DNA from: Bilabrum cf. latius | Lineage: Eukaryota; Bigyra: Bicosoecida; Bigyra; Bicosoecida | Direction of reading: 5' to 3' | Assembly (NCBI GenBank): GCA_965178125.1 | Contig: OZ237753.1 | Coordinates: forward strand, 744,001-808,000 | DNA: 64,000 nt | Shown: positions 47,501-60,356 of the stretch, one piece after another | Layout: the number at the start of each line of letters is the position of its first letter | Position numbering within the stretch: position 1 is the stretch's first letter | Made by a program: the position numbers and the translations under genes | The notes under the pieces: model-generated | Told to the model about the DNA's origin: nothing | The model's database searches: none | Seen by the model: only the letters and a program-made list of their open reading frames with translations

Positions 47501-50500
47501 ATGGCACTAGTCGTGGCAGTGCTGGCGGCCTCCAGCTCGGCATCGGCCTGCACCGTCGACTTTACCGAGGTCGTGTACGAGATGAGCCACGACCTTGACG
47601 ACGTCACGCGCGCGATTGGTACTGTGGAAGCAGTGCCCGGGGACTCCACCGCGTTCGAGTCCGTGACTTACGCGATCACCGAGGGACAGAATTTCGGCGC
47701 TGGATTGGATGCGGTCGCCAACGCCTTCACCATCGACCCGGCCTCGGGAGAGATTACCGCCGTGGGCTCGCTGCCTGTTGTCGGCGGACTGTCTCACAAG
47801 ATAACGGTCAGGGCCACGGCCACGTGCGCGGGCGGCGTCACCGCTACCGGCTCCGTGGCCGTGGCGGCAAGGCTGCACCAAGCCGGCCCGTGCAGCATCG
47901 CGCAGGTCGAGGTGGGCGTGGCGGGACCCACGTGCGCAACTTCCAACACTGGGGGTGGCGTATTCTGCTGGGGCAACTGCGGCGCGGACGGCTCCCAGTG
48001 CGGCCTCCGCGACTCCCCGTACCTGAGCTCCAACGGTCGTGTGACAGAGCCGGAGATTTCGGGGGCCTTTGAGGGGCTGACCCCCCGGTCCTTCGAAGCC
48101 GCTGCCAGGAAGGTCACTTCGATCACCAGCGCAACTGGCAGCCGGGTGGCCTCATGCGCTCTGATGGGAGACAAAATCCGGTGCTGGGGCAACGGCGACT
48201 ACCTGCCGTACCCGAGCGGGGACGATGTGCCATCTCCTGCAGATGCACCCAACTACCCATACAACTTAGCGACCTCAAGCGACGACGTGAACGGGCGGTT
48301 CACCGACATTGAGGCAGGCGAGTCGGCGTTCTGTGCCACAAGGAGAGGGGGCTCCAGCATGATCTGCTGGGGAGCCACTGGTGGTAACCAGCTTGGAGCA
48401 GTCATCGATTCCGCTGTGACGCCCTTCTCGCACGGCTACTTGGAAACAGTGCTTGGAACCAGTAGCAGGCTTCAGATAGACGGTCTTGCGCTGGGAGATG
48501 GGTTCGCGTGCGGACAGGACGACTTACGAAACTTCAGAGACAACATATTCTGCATTGGACGCTCCCCTTGGGGATCTGCATCGGGCGGTCGAAGGAGGGT
48601 GGCAAACCTCCTCGGAAGTGCTGCTTCGGCTATCCAGGTACGCGACGTGTCTGCCAGCAAGAACCGCATGTGCGCGGTGCTTTTTGACCGCAGTGTGAGG
48701 TGCCTCACCCAGGTGGGCCAAGGTCTCGAGCTGAGCATCTTCCGCGGGCTGACTGGAGACCCCAATTCCATCGCTGCCGTGGACAGCGGGTTCTGCGTAG
48801 CCACCGCCGGCACTGCGGGCAGCTCAACGGTCCAGTGCGCTGTGAACGCTTCGTCGCGCGCGAGCCCAGGGGACGAAGAGGAGTTCAGCGTGAAGCTGCT
48901 GCCTGGTATTGCACAGTCTGGCCACAGCGCGAGTTACGTATCATTTATCGATAAGATGCAGACCCGTAGGCGCTCGAGCGCGGCAGATCACATATACGGC
49001 TTCATTGAGCCCTTCAGGTCGTTGCTCATCCTGCGGGTACAAGACTTCAATGTGCTGGAGCTGACAACTGACCTGTCAAACCGCCGTCGAGGGCGTGGGT
49101 AGATTCGTGCCTCCGACTTTGGCGATTCTGACGACGCTGCGAACCAGTTCGGCGCAGACACAGTGGTGGAGGACCTCGATGGAGACGGGCTCGATGACAT
49201 AATTGCAGGAGCTCCAGGCCTCGGTAACGGGGGCGTGTATGCTGCCGTTCTTCCGGCAGACATTCTCACGATCTCGACGGCAACATCATACTACAAGTAC
49301 CACACGGAGGCTTCCGTGGTTGCCGCAATGGGAACCGGTACTGGCCAGCGCTTTGGACAAGGAGTCTGCATCATCGAGCACGGGGCCAGCGACTTCTGGG
49401 TCGCTGCAGGCGGTCCAAGTGGCATTGACAGCTCTGGCGCGGCATCAGGCGCAGTCGTGATCTTCAATGTCGATCGCGCGACCCAGACGCCATCGGCCGC
49501 CGTGCGTATCGGAGCCGGCCAGGGCGGTCTATCTGTCAGTGGCCTCAAGGCTGGACACAGATTCGGACGGAGCGTGGCCTCCATGGGTGACATGGACGGG
49601 GATGGGATCCACGACATCGCCGTGGGCGCTCCCGGCCACGGCTCTAACGATGACGCCAGTGCAAACCCTGGTGCGGTCATTCTGCTGACCCTGACTTCAG
49701 CTCGCACAGTGAAGGCATCCCGTGTGCTGCTGCCAGGTGTGACTGCAGGCCTGCCTCAGCTGAGCGCGGGCAGCTTCTTTGGCGCATCCCTTGCTCGTGC
49801 TGGGTGCAGCTCAGTCAACGGTGATGCCCACGAGGACCTGCTGGTTCGCGTGCAGCTGAACCCGAACGGCGGCTTCGTCGCCGTATTTATGCCCCCAAGT
49901 CCCATGACAGACGCACTGCCAGCGCCGGGGTCGCGCTACTTCCAAGGTGCGGAGACAAGTCTCGGCAGAGTTCAAACTGGTCCATCGCAGCTGCTGTGCA
50001 AGCCACGCGGTGTGAATAAAGCTAGGGTGTATGCTGGTTGGTACAAGCGACCAGGTTACTTCATCGACATCGAGGGCGGCTCTGAGAGCCCCTACCAGGA
50101 CATGCAGTCGTACGACCAGCGTGCTGTGCAGCTGACCACCGATGGTACCGTTGAGCGCCTGTCGGGTGCAGGGTGCTAGTTCTGTGGGCTAGTCAACAAC
50201 CCCGGTATGCAGAAATCTGTCAGCTGCTTCGGGTGCGACGGGTACTCGTACACGTACAGCGGCGCCAACGTCACCGGAGGTCTGGGATACGGCTTCGGGG
50301 TATCAACAGTCGGCGGACCGTCGTTGGCCCAGCCTGCGATTGCGTACGGACCAGTGGACCTGAAGGCGAAAGTGTGCAGCTCGGTGCAGGCGCCAGTGTT
50401 CACCAAGTCCGGTCTACCTCGCATTACGGTCGAGGAGGGGTCGTCATCCGGCTGGACGACCATCCACAACAACGTCGTGGCCAGCGGCTCCAACTCGTAC

Positions 50501-53500
50501 AGCATGGATCCAATCTACCCGTTCAAGGGGCCATTCTTCAGGCCTAGGAGTGGCGGGATCTAGATCAGGATGGACCTCATCGACTTTGAGGACCCCGTGC
50601 TCGCAGAGGCCGGGCACGAGCTGCACGCTGCCATCGTGGCATCCAAGAGCGGGCGGGGATCCACTGCCCTGCCTTTCGTCGTCAGGGTGCGCAACAGGAT
50701 TGAACCGCCCACTTGGGTGCGACCCACCCAGAACCAGGTGAACAACGGGTACTCTCGCATCGTGACGACTGCCCCGAGCACGACTGCCGGGGTGTTCCTG
50801 CAGAGTCTTGAGGCCACCGAAGCAGAAGCGGAAATTGAGACGCTGGTCTTCGAAGTTCTGGACAACGCAGCCAACCTCCCCATCTCGATTTCGTCAACTG
50901 GGTCAGCTTCGGCGGATGCGAGCGTGATCGGCGACATTACTGGAATTCCGAGCGGAGTGCACACTGCCCGCATCGCAGCTGTGGGATACGCCGCTGATGG
51001 TAGCGTTGTGGCTCAGAGCACGCAGACCATCACCGTGGGAGTCGACATCAAGTGCCCAGCAGGCACCCAGCGCGTCAGCGGCGTGTGCGAGGCGTGCCCG
51101 GCGGGCACTTTCAGCACGGATGCGTCCAACACGTGCACGGATTGCCCAACCGACACGTTCCAGGCGGCCACCGGACAGCAGTCGTGCACGCAGTGCAGCA
51201 CTGAGCCCGGGGGCCAGTGGATCCGCCACGAGCAGGCTGGAAGTGCAGTGGCCTGTGAGGTGTGCCCCAGCGACGCGCAGATCAACGCCAACCGGGACGG
51301 CTGCGAGTGCCAGTCCGGCTTTGTGGCGGAGGATCCTGCGGCGACACGCGGTGACATTGTGTGCGTGCGCCCAGTTGCCGAGCTGCAAAGCACAGTGGCT
51401 GCTGACGTGACCATCCAGCAGTTCCAGCTGCCTATCGAGGCCGAGTGGTTCGTCAGGATCCCAGGCGCAAACGGGGTGTTCACTGTGGCAGATGCGACGC
51501 AGCTCGGGACGAACATCCCCACTGCTCGCGCCGTGGCTCTTGACAGCACAGCAGCTCTGCTAGACATCGTCCTGGCGCCAGTGTCCACCACGGGTGAGGT
51601 AGACTACTCGAGCGCTTCCGCGGACCTTGTGGTGCAGACTGGGGACTCGTTCGTCGCGCTGAGCAGATGCACGCTCGCCACCATGGAGGTGTGCTCGCTC
51701 AACTTCGAGGGCTCCACCGGCTCTGGCAGTGCCAGTCTCGGCGTGCGCATCGTGGTGGACCTGGGTCTGCAGCAGGACAAGTGCCGCCCCGGCCAAGAGC
51801 AGTCCCCCGCTTGCGAGTCGTCGGAGGCGAGCTTTGATCTGGCCATCGCAGTCGAAGACGTCGTGCAGGCGCCCCACATCAGGGCGGTGGGCGACAAGGT
51901 CGAGGTGGACGAGGGGTCAACCGACATTAACGCTGCGCCCGGAGTCACGGAAGTGCAGAGCCCCTCGACCGGCAACGTCGCTGCAGCACTTTCCGGTGAG
52001 AAGCTCTACAGCGTGGGGCTCGCCGACCTGCCCCACTACTACGTGAACGGAGTGCCTGCTGCGGTGTCCGACGGCATCACTTGGGACATATCTCTGCAGG
52101 TGAACGTTGCGGGCAACAGCTACATCGTGGGAGGCGTTATTGCCTCTTCAGCGGCGTCCGATGAGGGTCTCTCCCTATCCTCTGCGATCGATTACGAGAG
52201 GGCAGTCTCAACTGGAACTGGAAGTCCGTTTGGAGGATTCCAGGTGACTGCGATCCGAGTGCCCATTGCCCAGGCAGGAAATGTACTTTCTGCGCAACAC
52301 GAAGCCGCGCTGACGGTTACTGGACTCGGCGAAACCTTCACTCTTGAGGTGAAGAACGTGTTTGAGGCCCCCACAGAGCTGCTTCCTGCCAACAATGACC
52401 TGACCATGGTGATCGAAGAGAACAGTCCATCTGAGACCCTGGTGTCTGGACAGCACATAGTGGTCGTAGAGATGGACTCTGTGTACGAACTCTAGCTGCA
52501 GTGTGCCATAAACACTCCGTCAGCGGCAGCTGGCCTCTTCAGTCTTCGTCAGAACCGGCTATCGGCTGAGATCACGGAGCAGACGTTCGGCAGCACCCTT
52601 CAGCGACCGGCGGTGCTCGTGGGCATCTTCAGCTCGGGACAGATCAGCCACGAGGACCCGGTGGTTGGTGCTGACGGGACCGTTAACGTGGACATCACGT
52701 GCACGTACCCAATTGGTGGCGGTGCCACCGACCAGATCCAGCTGTCCCGCCGGGTTGTATCGATCTTGGACAAGGACGAGATGCCCAGCTTCCTCGGGTT
52801 CGACGGAACTGGCGCGCTGGAGGCTTCCGTGGAGGAAAATTCCGAAGCGTTCACCGTGGTGGGTCGCATCACCGTGAAAGATGAAGACGATGGCGCCTTC
52901 GGTGATTTGCAGTTTGGGCTGCAGGACACCGTCGTGGACAGCGGCGACGCGGACAGCTTTTCATTGTCTGCGGTGAAGCATGCAGAGGACGATGTCACCG
53001 TCCTTTCGGCAGCTGAGCTGCCCATGCCGAGCGGAAGCGTGCTTGCAAGCGAGGGTCTTGGAGAGACCGTGTCGAACATCGGGGACGTGGATGGCGATGG
53101 TGTAGTCGATCTGGCGGTATGGTCGCTATCCAGGCCAGACGTGGAGTCTCGGTTGGGTGCCGTGCACCTTCTGTTCATGAACAGCGACGGATCCATTCGT
53201 GCCACGCAACTAATCTCATCCACTTCGGGCGGGTCGGGCATCGCGACCAGCACGACGTCTCGCTTTGGGGCCTACCCGGTCGGCTTCTCACAGCCCCAGG
53301 GTGACGAGCCCGGGCTGATGCGTCTTGCAGTGGGGTAGTATGGACTGGATGTGAGCTCGATCTTCATCTTCCGATTGGCATCTGGTGGTACCGTGCAGCA
53401 TCAAGTTACGTTGGTTGATGGCTCTGGTGGGCTGCCTGCAGGCACGCTTGGACAAGGAGATCGCTTTGGAGCTTCGCTGACAAGCCCGGGCGACGTCGAT

Positions 53501-56500
53501 GGCGACGGCCTGAATGACTTGGTGGTTGGAGCTCCATTCGTGAACGCTGGAAGAACACTCGGTGGCGCGCTATTTGTGCTGCTGCTGCGCGCAGACGACA
53601 CGGTCAAGCAAGTGAGGCGCCTATCGCAAGCATCAGGGGAGGGCTTCGATTCCATCTCGCCTGCTGTCGCGTAGATCGGGTTCGCATGCGCCGCAATGCG
53701 GCCAAGAACCGCAGGCAACCCAGTGGATCTTGCGGTGCCAAGCATAGTCCACAATCGCCTCTTCCTTGCACGCCTGGGCGCGGATTCCACCGTATTGGGG
53801 TTGGAGGAAATCAGCAACGGGGTGGGCGGACTGCCCAGCGGAACAGTCTCCCCTGGATCGCAGTTCGGATATGGGGTGTCTGCCGTCGGTGATATCGACC
53901 AGGACGGACAAGACGACCTTCTCATGCCAATTCGGTTAGATGGCACCGGTGGACGCAGCTCTGGCGGATTCATCATCCTGTTTTTGAATCCGGGCAGCAG
54001 CGCTGTGCCCGTCAAGGCCTTTGCCAAGTTCACGTCTGCCGATCCCATCCTGCGCCCGCTCATCGCCCCCGGCTCCATTTTTGGCCCTGGGGCTGCTGCC
54101 GGTGACTTCAACTCGGACGGAACTACCGACCTGATTGTGGGTGCAAGGGGTGCGGCCGATAGGCGCGGCAAGCTGTTCAAGGTGCTGCTCGATGCATCTC
54201 CTGTGGCTCTGGCGGGGACGTCGTACGAGGTCACGGTCAAGGTGGCAGAAGGCGCTGACCTCGACTATGAGACGCAAGACACGTACGCCGTGACTCTGAG
54301 CGGTGCATCGGGCTCAGGAGCGTAGGGTGCATCCGCTGATCTGACCATCACGCTCGTTGACGTGCTTGAGGGCGCGACCTTCCCAGAGACCGCGAACACC
54401 GTGTACTCGGTGGCCGAAAACTCGGCTGCCGGGACACAGCTGACGGGGGCAGTGGCCGTTGGTGTACCGGGCGTACCCGGCGCTGCAGTGACCTACAGCC
54501 TTGGTGCTTAGTCGCCTGTTCGCTTCGCCATCGATGCGTCCACTGGGCAGCTGTCCGTCGCGAACGGCGCCGCTCTGGACTTCGAGTAGGACGGTGCCGC
54601 CCCACTCCCATTGACGATCATCGCCTAGGACCCCAACGGGCCCCCTGCCGAGCTAGAGGTGACCGTGCAGATCACTGACGAGAACGAGGCACCGGTGGTG
54701 TCTCTGTCTGCCACCGAGGCCACCGTGCCCGAAAACTCGGACCAGGTGGCTGGCACCGTGCTGGCTCAGGTGTCTGTGTCGGACGTGGATGCGTCAGACG
54801 CTCAGATCGGATTCAGCGACTTGGCGCTGTCTTGCGACCAAGCCGATCGCCTGCAGCTGCAGCAGTCTACCCAGAGCCAAGCCGAGGCCCAGGTGGTGTA
54901 CGTGACCAGCAACCCTGAGGACTTCGAGGCGCTGTCAACCGTTGAGTGCACCGTGACAGGGACAGATTCGGCTGGCCTGCAGTCCACCGCGCCGTTCACG
55001 CTGCGCATCAGCGACGAGAACGATGCCCCGCAGACCGGATCTAGCTACTCGTTCACGCTGGAAGAGAACCAACCTGCTGGGACCATTCCGGAAGCCGTCA
55101 ACACGGCCGTGACGGCCACCGACCAAGACGCTGGCGACGTGCTGACTTTCAATCTCGCGGCTGGCGCACCCTTCATAATGGACTCGACCACCGGACAGCT
55201 GACGTACGTCGGAGACGGCGAGGATTACGAAGCGTTGCTTGCTGCGGGCGGCAATTACGAGATCGATTTCACTGTCACCGACAGTGCCGGGGCCACGGCC
55301 ACCGGCGAGGTCCGGATCGACATCATCGACGTCAACGAGGCTCCGGTGCTGCTGGGCGCCGGAGGTGCCCCTCGGACCATCGCCAAGGACGCCGAGTTGG
55401 GAGCTGCCGTGTCTGGAGACTCGCTGTCATCGCAGGATGAGGACCTGCTCGACGATCCCGCCCTGGCCAACTTCGAGGTGTCCGGGTGCACGGGCAGCGC
55501 GTGCGGCGCGTTCGGCTTCTCGCCTTCCAGCGATGGCACGATCCGCCTCGTGGATCCTTCGGTGCTCGACTTAAGCGACGGCGCGGCCGAGGCGGTGCTA
55601 ACCATCCGCGTGCGCGACCGGCAGGATGCTTCTCAGGCACTCTACTCGGAGACGGGCGAGGTCACCATTGTGGTGGAGTGCCCTGAGGACGCGTGTCCCG
55701 AGGGAACCGTCGGGTTCGGGGGCTGCTCAAGGACTCAGACCCAGGTTTGCGTGCCCCTGTCTCAGCCCGAGCCACCTACCCCCGGTGATGATCCCGTCAC
55801 TGAGGTGGGCCGAGGGGACGCGGATGCGGGGACCACTGGGGTCTCCATCGATGTCGTGCCGCAGAATCCCTTGCAGCTGCCCGGCAGCGAGTACGAAGCG
55901 AGCAGAGACGAGCAATGCAAGGCTGTCGTCCGTCTGCAGTGGGGTGCTGCTGCAAACGCGGTTGAGGCGCTCTTGGAGCCTGTGCGCTTCTTCCGCATCA
56001 CGACCGCAGACGGAAGCTCCGCGGTCGTGGGCCTCGCTCGCGAGCAGAGCGTCGACGTGCAGTTCCCGGCCGTGTCTGACGGTAATGAGGGCAGCGTGTC
56101 CGTGGAGCGCGTGAGCACCGCAGCAGCGTGCATTGACAGCGTGTCCGGAACCATCTCCTCCGATGCAGGATGCTTCACCCCTGAGACTGACTCGAGCGGA
56201 TCGGCCGTGTCTGTCACCGTGGGCACCAGGTGCTTCTGCGCGAGCTGTGAGGCGGGCAGCTTCCAGAACCCCGTGTGCGAGGCCGACACCGTCGCCGCCT
56301 TCCAGCTGTCCAACCCCAGCGACTGGTGCTCGTCCTGCCGCAGCTGCAGCGGGCAGGAGTACGAGACCAGGTCATGCCTCGCGTCCAACCCCCAGGACGT
56401 CGGGTACGACACCGCGGGAGCTGCGTTCCTGGACCGAGAGTGCGCTGCGTGCACGCAGTGCGAGTACGACGAGTTCGAGATGTCGTCGTGCGGCGGTGAC

Positions 56501-59500
56501 GACGGAAGGACGGACCGCGTGTGCATGAACCGGGTGCTAGATGGGTTCCCCATCCGCCGGGAGGACGGCAGCACTGGCGCACGCGGACGCCTGTATCCGG
56601 GCTTCTCCAACAACATCCGCAACGCAGACTGCAACGTCGAGCTGCGGTTCGTGAGGTCTGACAGGAACCCTCCTGCCGGCTCCGATGTGGCCTGGTACCG
56701 GGTGCGCGAAACCCGCCGCTCCAATGTGCGCTTCAGCTATGTGTTCGGGTCTCGTAACCATCAGGAGACGCGCCTGGTGCTCGGCAGCTTCCCTAACCAG
56801 GACATGCGATTCGAGCTGAGCTACCTGCGCCTGAACACCCGCGCCGGGGAGACCATGCCTGCCGCGAGGCCTTCGGATGATGACGCTCGCTGGACATCGG
56901 TGAACTCTGTGGACGTGGGCACCCAGTGCGTGGAAACGTTCACTGCCGCGGAGGAGGTCGAGACGTTCCCTCGAAGGAGCGTGCGTACGACTGGTCACCG
57001 TGGCCGCATGGAGAACGCCTTCGACCTGCAGCAGCGGGACTCTCAGTGCAACGTGCTGGCTGACGTCAGGTATGTGTGCGGTGGAGACGACTTCATCGGG
57101 CAGGTGTGCGCGTAGGAGCAGACCTTTTTGATCCGCGAAACCAGGCGAAGCAACATCAGGTTCGCAAAAACGGTGACGTTGCGGGCGGGCACCGAGACTC
57201 GGGTCAACCTGGGCACGTTCCCCAACCAAGACGTCAGGTTCACGCTTTTCCATTCGGATGGTAACGGAGGCTGGCGCCGCACGAACGACATCGACGTGCG
57301 CACCGGCTGCGTAGAGACGTTTGAGGAGGCCAACGTGATCTCGGTGCAGCGGAGCGATTCCCAGACTGGCAACCGCGGGCGGATCTTCGGAGCCTTCGGT
57401 CAGAAGCGTGCTTCCAACGGGGACGTGCTGGTGCGCGTGAGGTACCACGATGACGTCGGGCCCGACACGGACCGTTTCGTGATACGTGAAACCAGGCGAA
57501 GCAACATTCGGTTCGCAAGGGAGATTACGCTGCAGAACGGCCAGGAGGCGCTGGTCAACCTGGGTCAGTTCCCTAACCAGGACATCCGATTCGGTTTGTT
57601 CTACGAGCGCGAGCACGGGCGCGCCGACTGGCGGCAGTGCGCCAGCGTGGACATCCGCACGGAGCGTGTAGAGACGTTCGAGCTGGCAGCGTACGCGGAG
57701 GGTGGGGCTCCCCGGGCCACGACCAAGCGCACCGGCTCTCGTGGTCGCATCGAGGGCGTCTACGGCAACCGGCGTGCTCCCGACTGCAGCACGCGCGTGA
57801 TCGTCAGGTACAACGACAGGCACGACTGCGAGAACGAGTCGAGGCACTTTGTGATTCGTGAGACGAGGCGAAGCAACATCAGATTCTCGCGGGAGGTTGT
57901 GCTCAACAACGGCTACGAGGCCGTGCTGGATCTCGGCCAGTTCCCGAACATGGACGTCCGCATCGGCCTCTTCTACGAGCGCACTCCCGGGCATTGGGAG
58001 CAGTGCGACAGCGTAGATATCCGCACCGAGTGCACGGAGCTGTTCGATGATCCCACGGGTGCAGAGGCGGCGCACGAGGTGCTGGACCAGGGCGGAGACT
58101 ACGACGCGCACACCGGCCGCTTCGGTCGCATCATGCAGCTGTGGGGCACCAAGCGGGCCGGGGCCAACTCTGGCCTGGTGTCCTTCAATCCCATCTCCGG
58201 TGTGGCTGCGCCCGTGCAGGAGGGCGACGTCATCGTGCGGCTTGCGTACAACGCCAACCACGGCAACGATCCCAACCGCCTGCTGATTCGCGAGACGAGG
58301 CGCAGCAACGTCAGATTCGCCAAGTCAGCTGTGCTGCGAGACGGAGAGGAGAAGTGGCTCAACCTGGGCCAGTTCCCGAACATGGACGTCCGCTTCACCG
58401 TGTTCCGGTTTGACCAGGACAAGGGCTGGCTGGCGGGCAACTCGATCGACATCCGCACCGACAAGGTCGAGACCTTCGAGAACGCTGCCCTCGCCGTCGG
58501 GTACCCAAGGGAGAACCACAGGCATTCCGGCAGCCGGGCGGTGCTGGACTCGGTCATCGGGAGGGAGCGGCTGTGCGACGGCAGCATCCCGCTGCACGTG
58601 CGCTACTGCGAGGACGAGCGCTTCGCACCCGCGAGCCGGACATTCGTGCTGAGGGAGACCCGCCGGTCCAACGTGCGCTTTTCCAAGCAGATCACGCTGG
58701 CCAACTGCAACGAGGCCGTGGTGCTGGTGCCCGGCTCCGACATCCCGAACCAGGACGTCCGCTTCCAGATCTTCGACTCTGACGGCGAGGGAGGCTGGTA
58801 CTCGTACGGCAACTCCGTGGACGTTGGCACGAGCAAGGATGCCGACGTGTGCCCTGCAGACCTGGCCGCGAGCGGGGCGCGCCGAGCGCAGGCGGCGCGC
58901 GGCAGCGTGGCGCAGTCGGTGGGTTCGATCGGCGGCGGGATCGCAACCACTCGGGTGGTGCTCCCCCCCATGTCCACCATCCAGGCCACTGTGGACCCCC
59001 TCGCGCTCTCAGGCGACGGCGCGACCTCTTCCGCCGCCGTTCTGGAGTCCACCGGAAGCGCCACCGCCGCGCAGGTGGAGGGCATGCGCGCCTCCGCGCA
59101 GGCCGCCCTCCGCGCCGACGTGGCAGAGCAGGACCCGGAGCTGGCCCAGTCGACGTCCATCTTCGTGAACGCGAATGCGGAGTCGGGCGAGCTGGTCGTG
59201 ACGGTGCTTCCCGAGTCCAGCCTCGAGGCCGTGGCCAGCATCGTGTCTGCCTCTGCGTCGTCCGCCGGCCGCCTCAGTGGGGCCATGGGCCTGGCCGCTG
59301 ACGAGGCCCTCCTGGTTGTGGTCGGGGACTAGGAGGCTGGGGAGGAGCAGGCGGGGGATGAGGTCAGCGGTGCGGAGGATGCCACTGGCCCGGAGCAGGG
59401 CACCTCTTCGGACTCTGCCAGCGAGGGCAGCGGCTCCGTGGCAGGAATGTCTCTGCTGGCGGCGGGCCTGGCTGGGGCTGTCGCCACCGCACTGGTGGCC

Positions 59501-59815
59501 ATCGGTGTGGCCGCTGCTGTCGCCCTTCGGCACCGTGCGGGCGCCGCGCGCTCACCTGCTGCTGTCGGCAGCGCCGCCTATGCCGCCGAGGCACAGGACG
59601 ATGAGGCTGGCGATGAGGACGACGAGGCCGTTGTGCTATCGACAGCCACGAGCCCCCAAGGGATGATGGGCGGCTCTCTGCGCGGACTTGAGGAGCAGGA
59701 GTCGGGTGCAGGTGCGGGTGCCTCTGCCCCTGTGTCGCCCATGCCGAGGTCTCACCGCCGGGGCAGCGAGGCGTCGTCCGGGAGCAGCAGCGACGGCTCT
59801 GAGGTAGAGGCCTGA
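47501..59815 (+). CDS. Giant type I surface protein (RCC1-like, FG-GAP, GCC2/3-like, cadherin, RETRRSN repeats)
   Basis: 4,104 residues in one exon; twelve in-frame TAG codons (49100 to 59330) and a TGA stop. In order: signal peptide MALVVAVLAASSSASA; a cadherin-like segment; an RCC1-like Cys propeller, about 130-450 (CALMGDKIRCWG, FCATRRGGSSMICWG); FG-GAP block 1, about 550-890 (GDMDGDGIHDIAVGAP); GCC2/GCC3-like Cys repeats, about 1,183-1,276 (CPAGTFSTDASNTCTDC); a beta-rich region; FG-GAP block 2, about 1,850-2,230; about four cadherin-like repeats, about 2,290-2,730 (ALDFE-Q-DGAAPLPLTIIA); a Cys-rich TNFR-like segment, about 2,908-3,010; six RETRRSN repeats, about 3,013-3,780; one transmembrane helix near 3,980-4,008 (LLAAGLAGAVATALVAIGV) and a short acidic Ser-rich tail. 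Probably a calcium-dependent adhesin or surface receptor. Confidence 0.9.
56540..58850 (+). repeat. Six tandem RETRRSN repeats (117-144 residues each)
   Basis: Coding repeats whose signature IRETRRSNIRF begins at about 56702, 57131, 57482, 57851, 58283 and 58652. Each unit runs: RGRI, a V-RY strand, FVIRETRRSN-RF, L--G-E--V-LGQFPN-DVRF-LF, then SVDIRTE-VETFE. Copies are diverged but clearly homologous. I do not recognise the domain. Confidence 0.9.
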
Positions 59816-60356
59816 TCGCAATAGAGGCGGGGGGGGGGGCTTGTGCACGGTGCCCTTCACCAGGGGCCCAGCACTGCCTGTCACCCTGCGGTGGTATCCA
59901 CACCGATATGGTGTGGAGCATCCGCGGGCGTGGCGGGCGCTTGGCTGGGCTTGTGGGCTGGGCACGTGGGAGCTCTGCGGGTGGAACTCTTCGGGAAGCC
60001 ATCACAGCTTGTGGTAGCTGCCCAGGGCCGCTTGTCGTGTTAGATGACTCGGATGGTGCTGCGGTTCTCTCAGCGGGGCTTCCTTCGTTTTGAGGGGGGT
60101 CGCAATGAAGAAGACCCGCTGCACCTTGCTGTGGCTCATACGATGTGCAAGGGGCTGTGCGTTGGAGACGCTCTAGCCCTTGCATACAGTGCTGAATTGC
60201 CAAACATAGTGTATTCGCTTTCCAATGTATGTATTTGATCCAGTATTGCCCTGTCGGCGGTGCACCCCGATTCTGAGATAAGATGACCAAGTAACGTGTA
60301 CCTCCGCTGGCCAAAATGCAAGGTAGTATATCTAGCGTACTATTGCGCCCCACACC
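59816..60356. other. Intergenic, no gene recognised
   Basis: 541 bp between the giant surface gene and SLU7, both on the plus strand. It holds a G-run at about 59,828 and otherwise nothing I can support. It presumably contains the 3'UTR of one gene and the promoter of the next. Confidence 0.4.
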
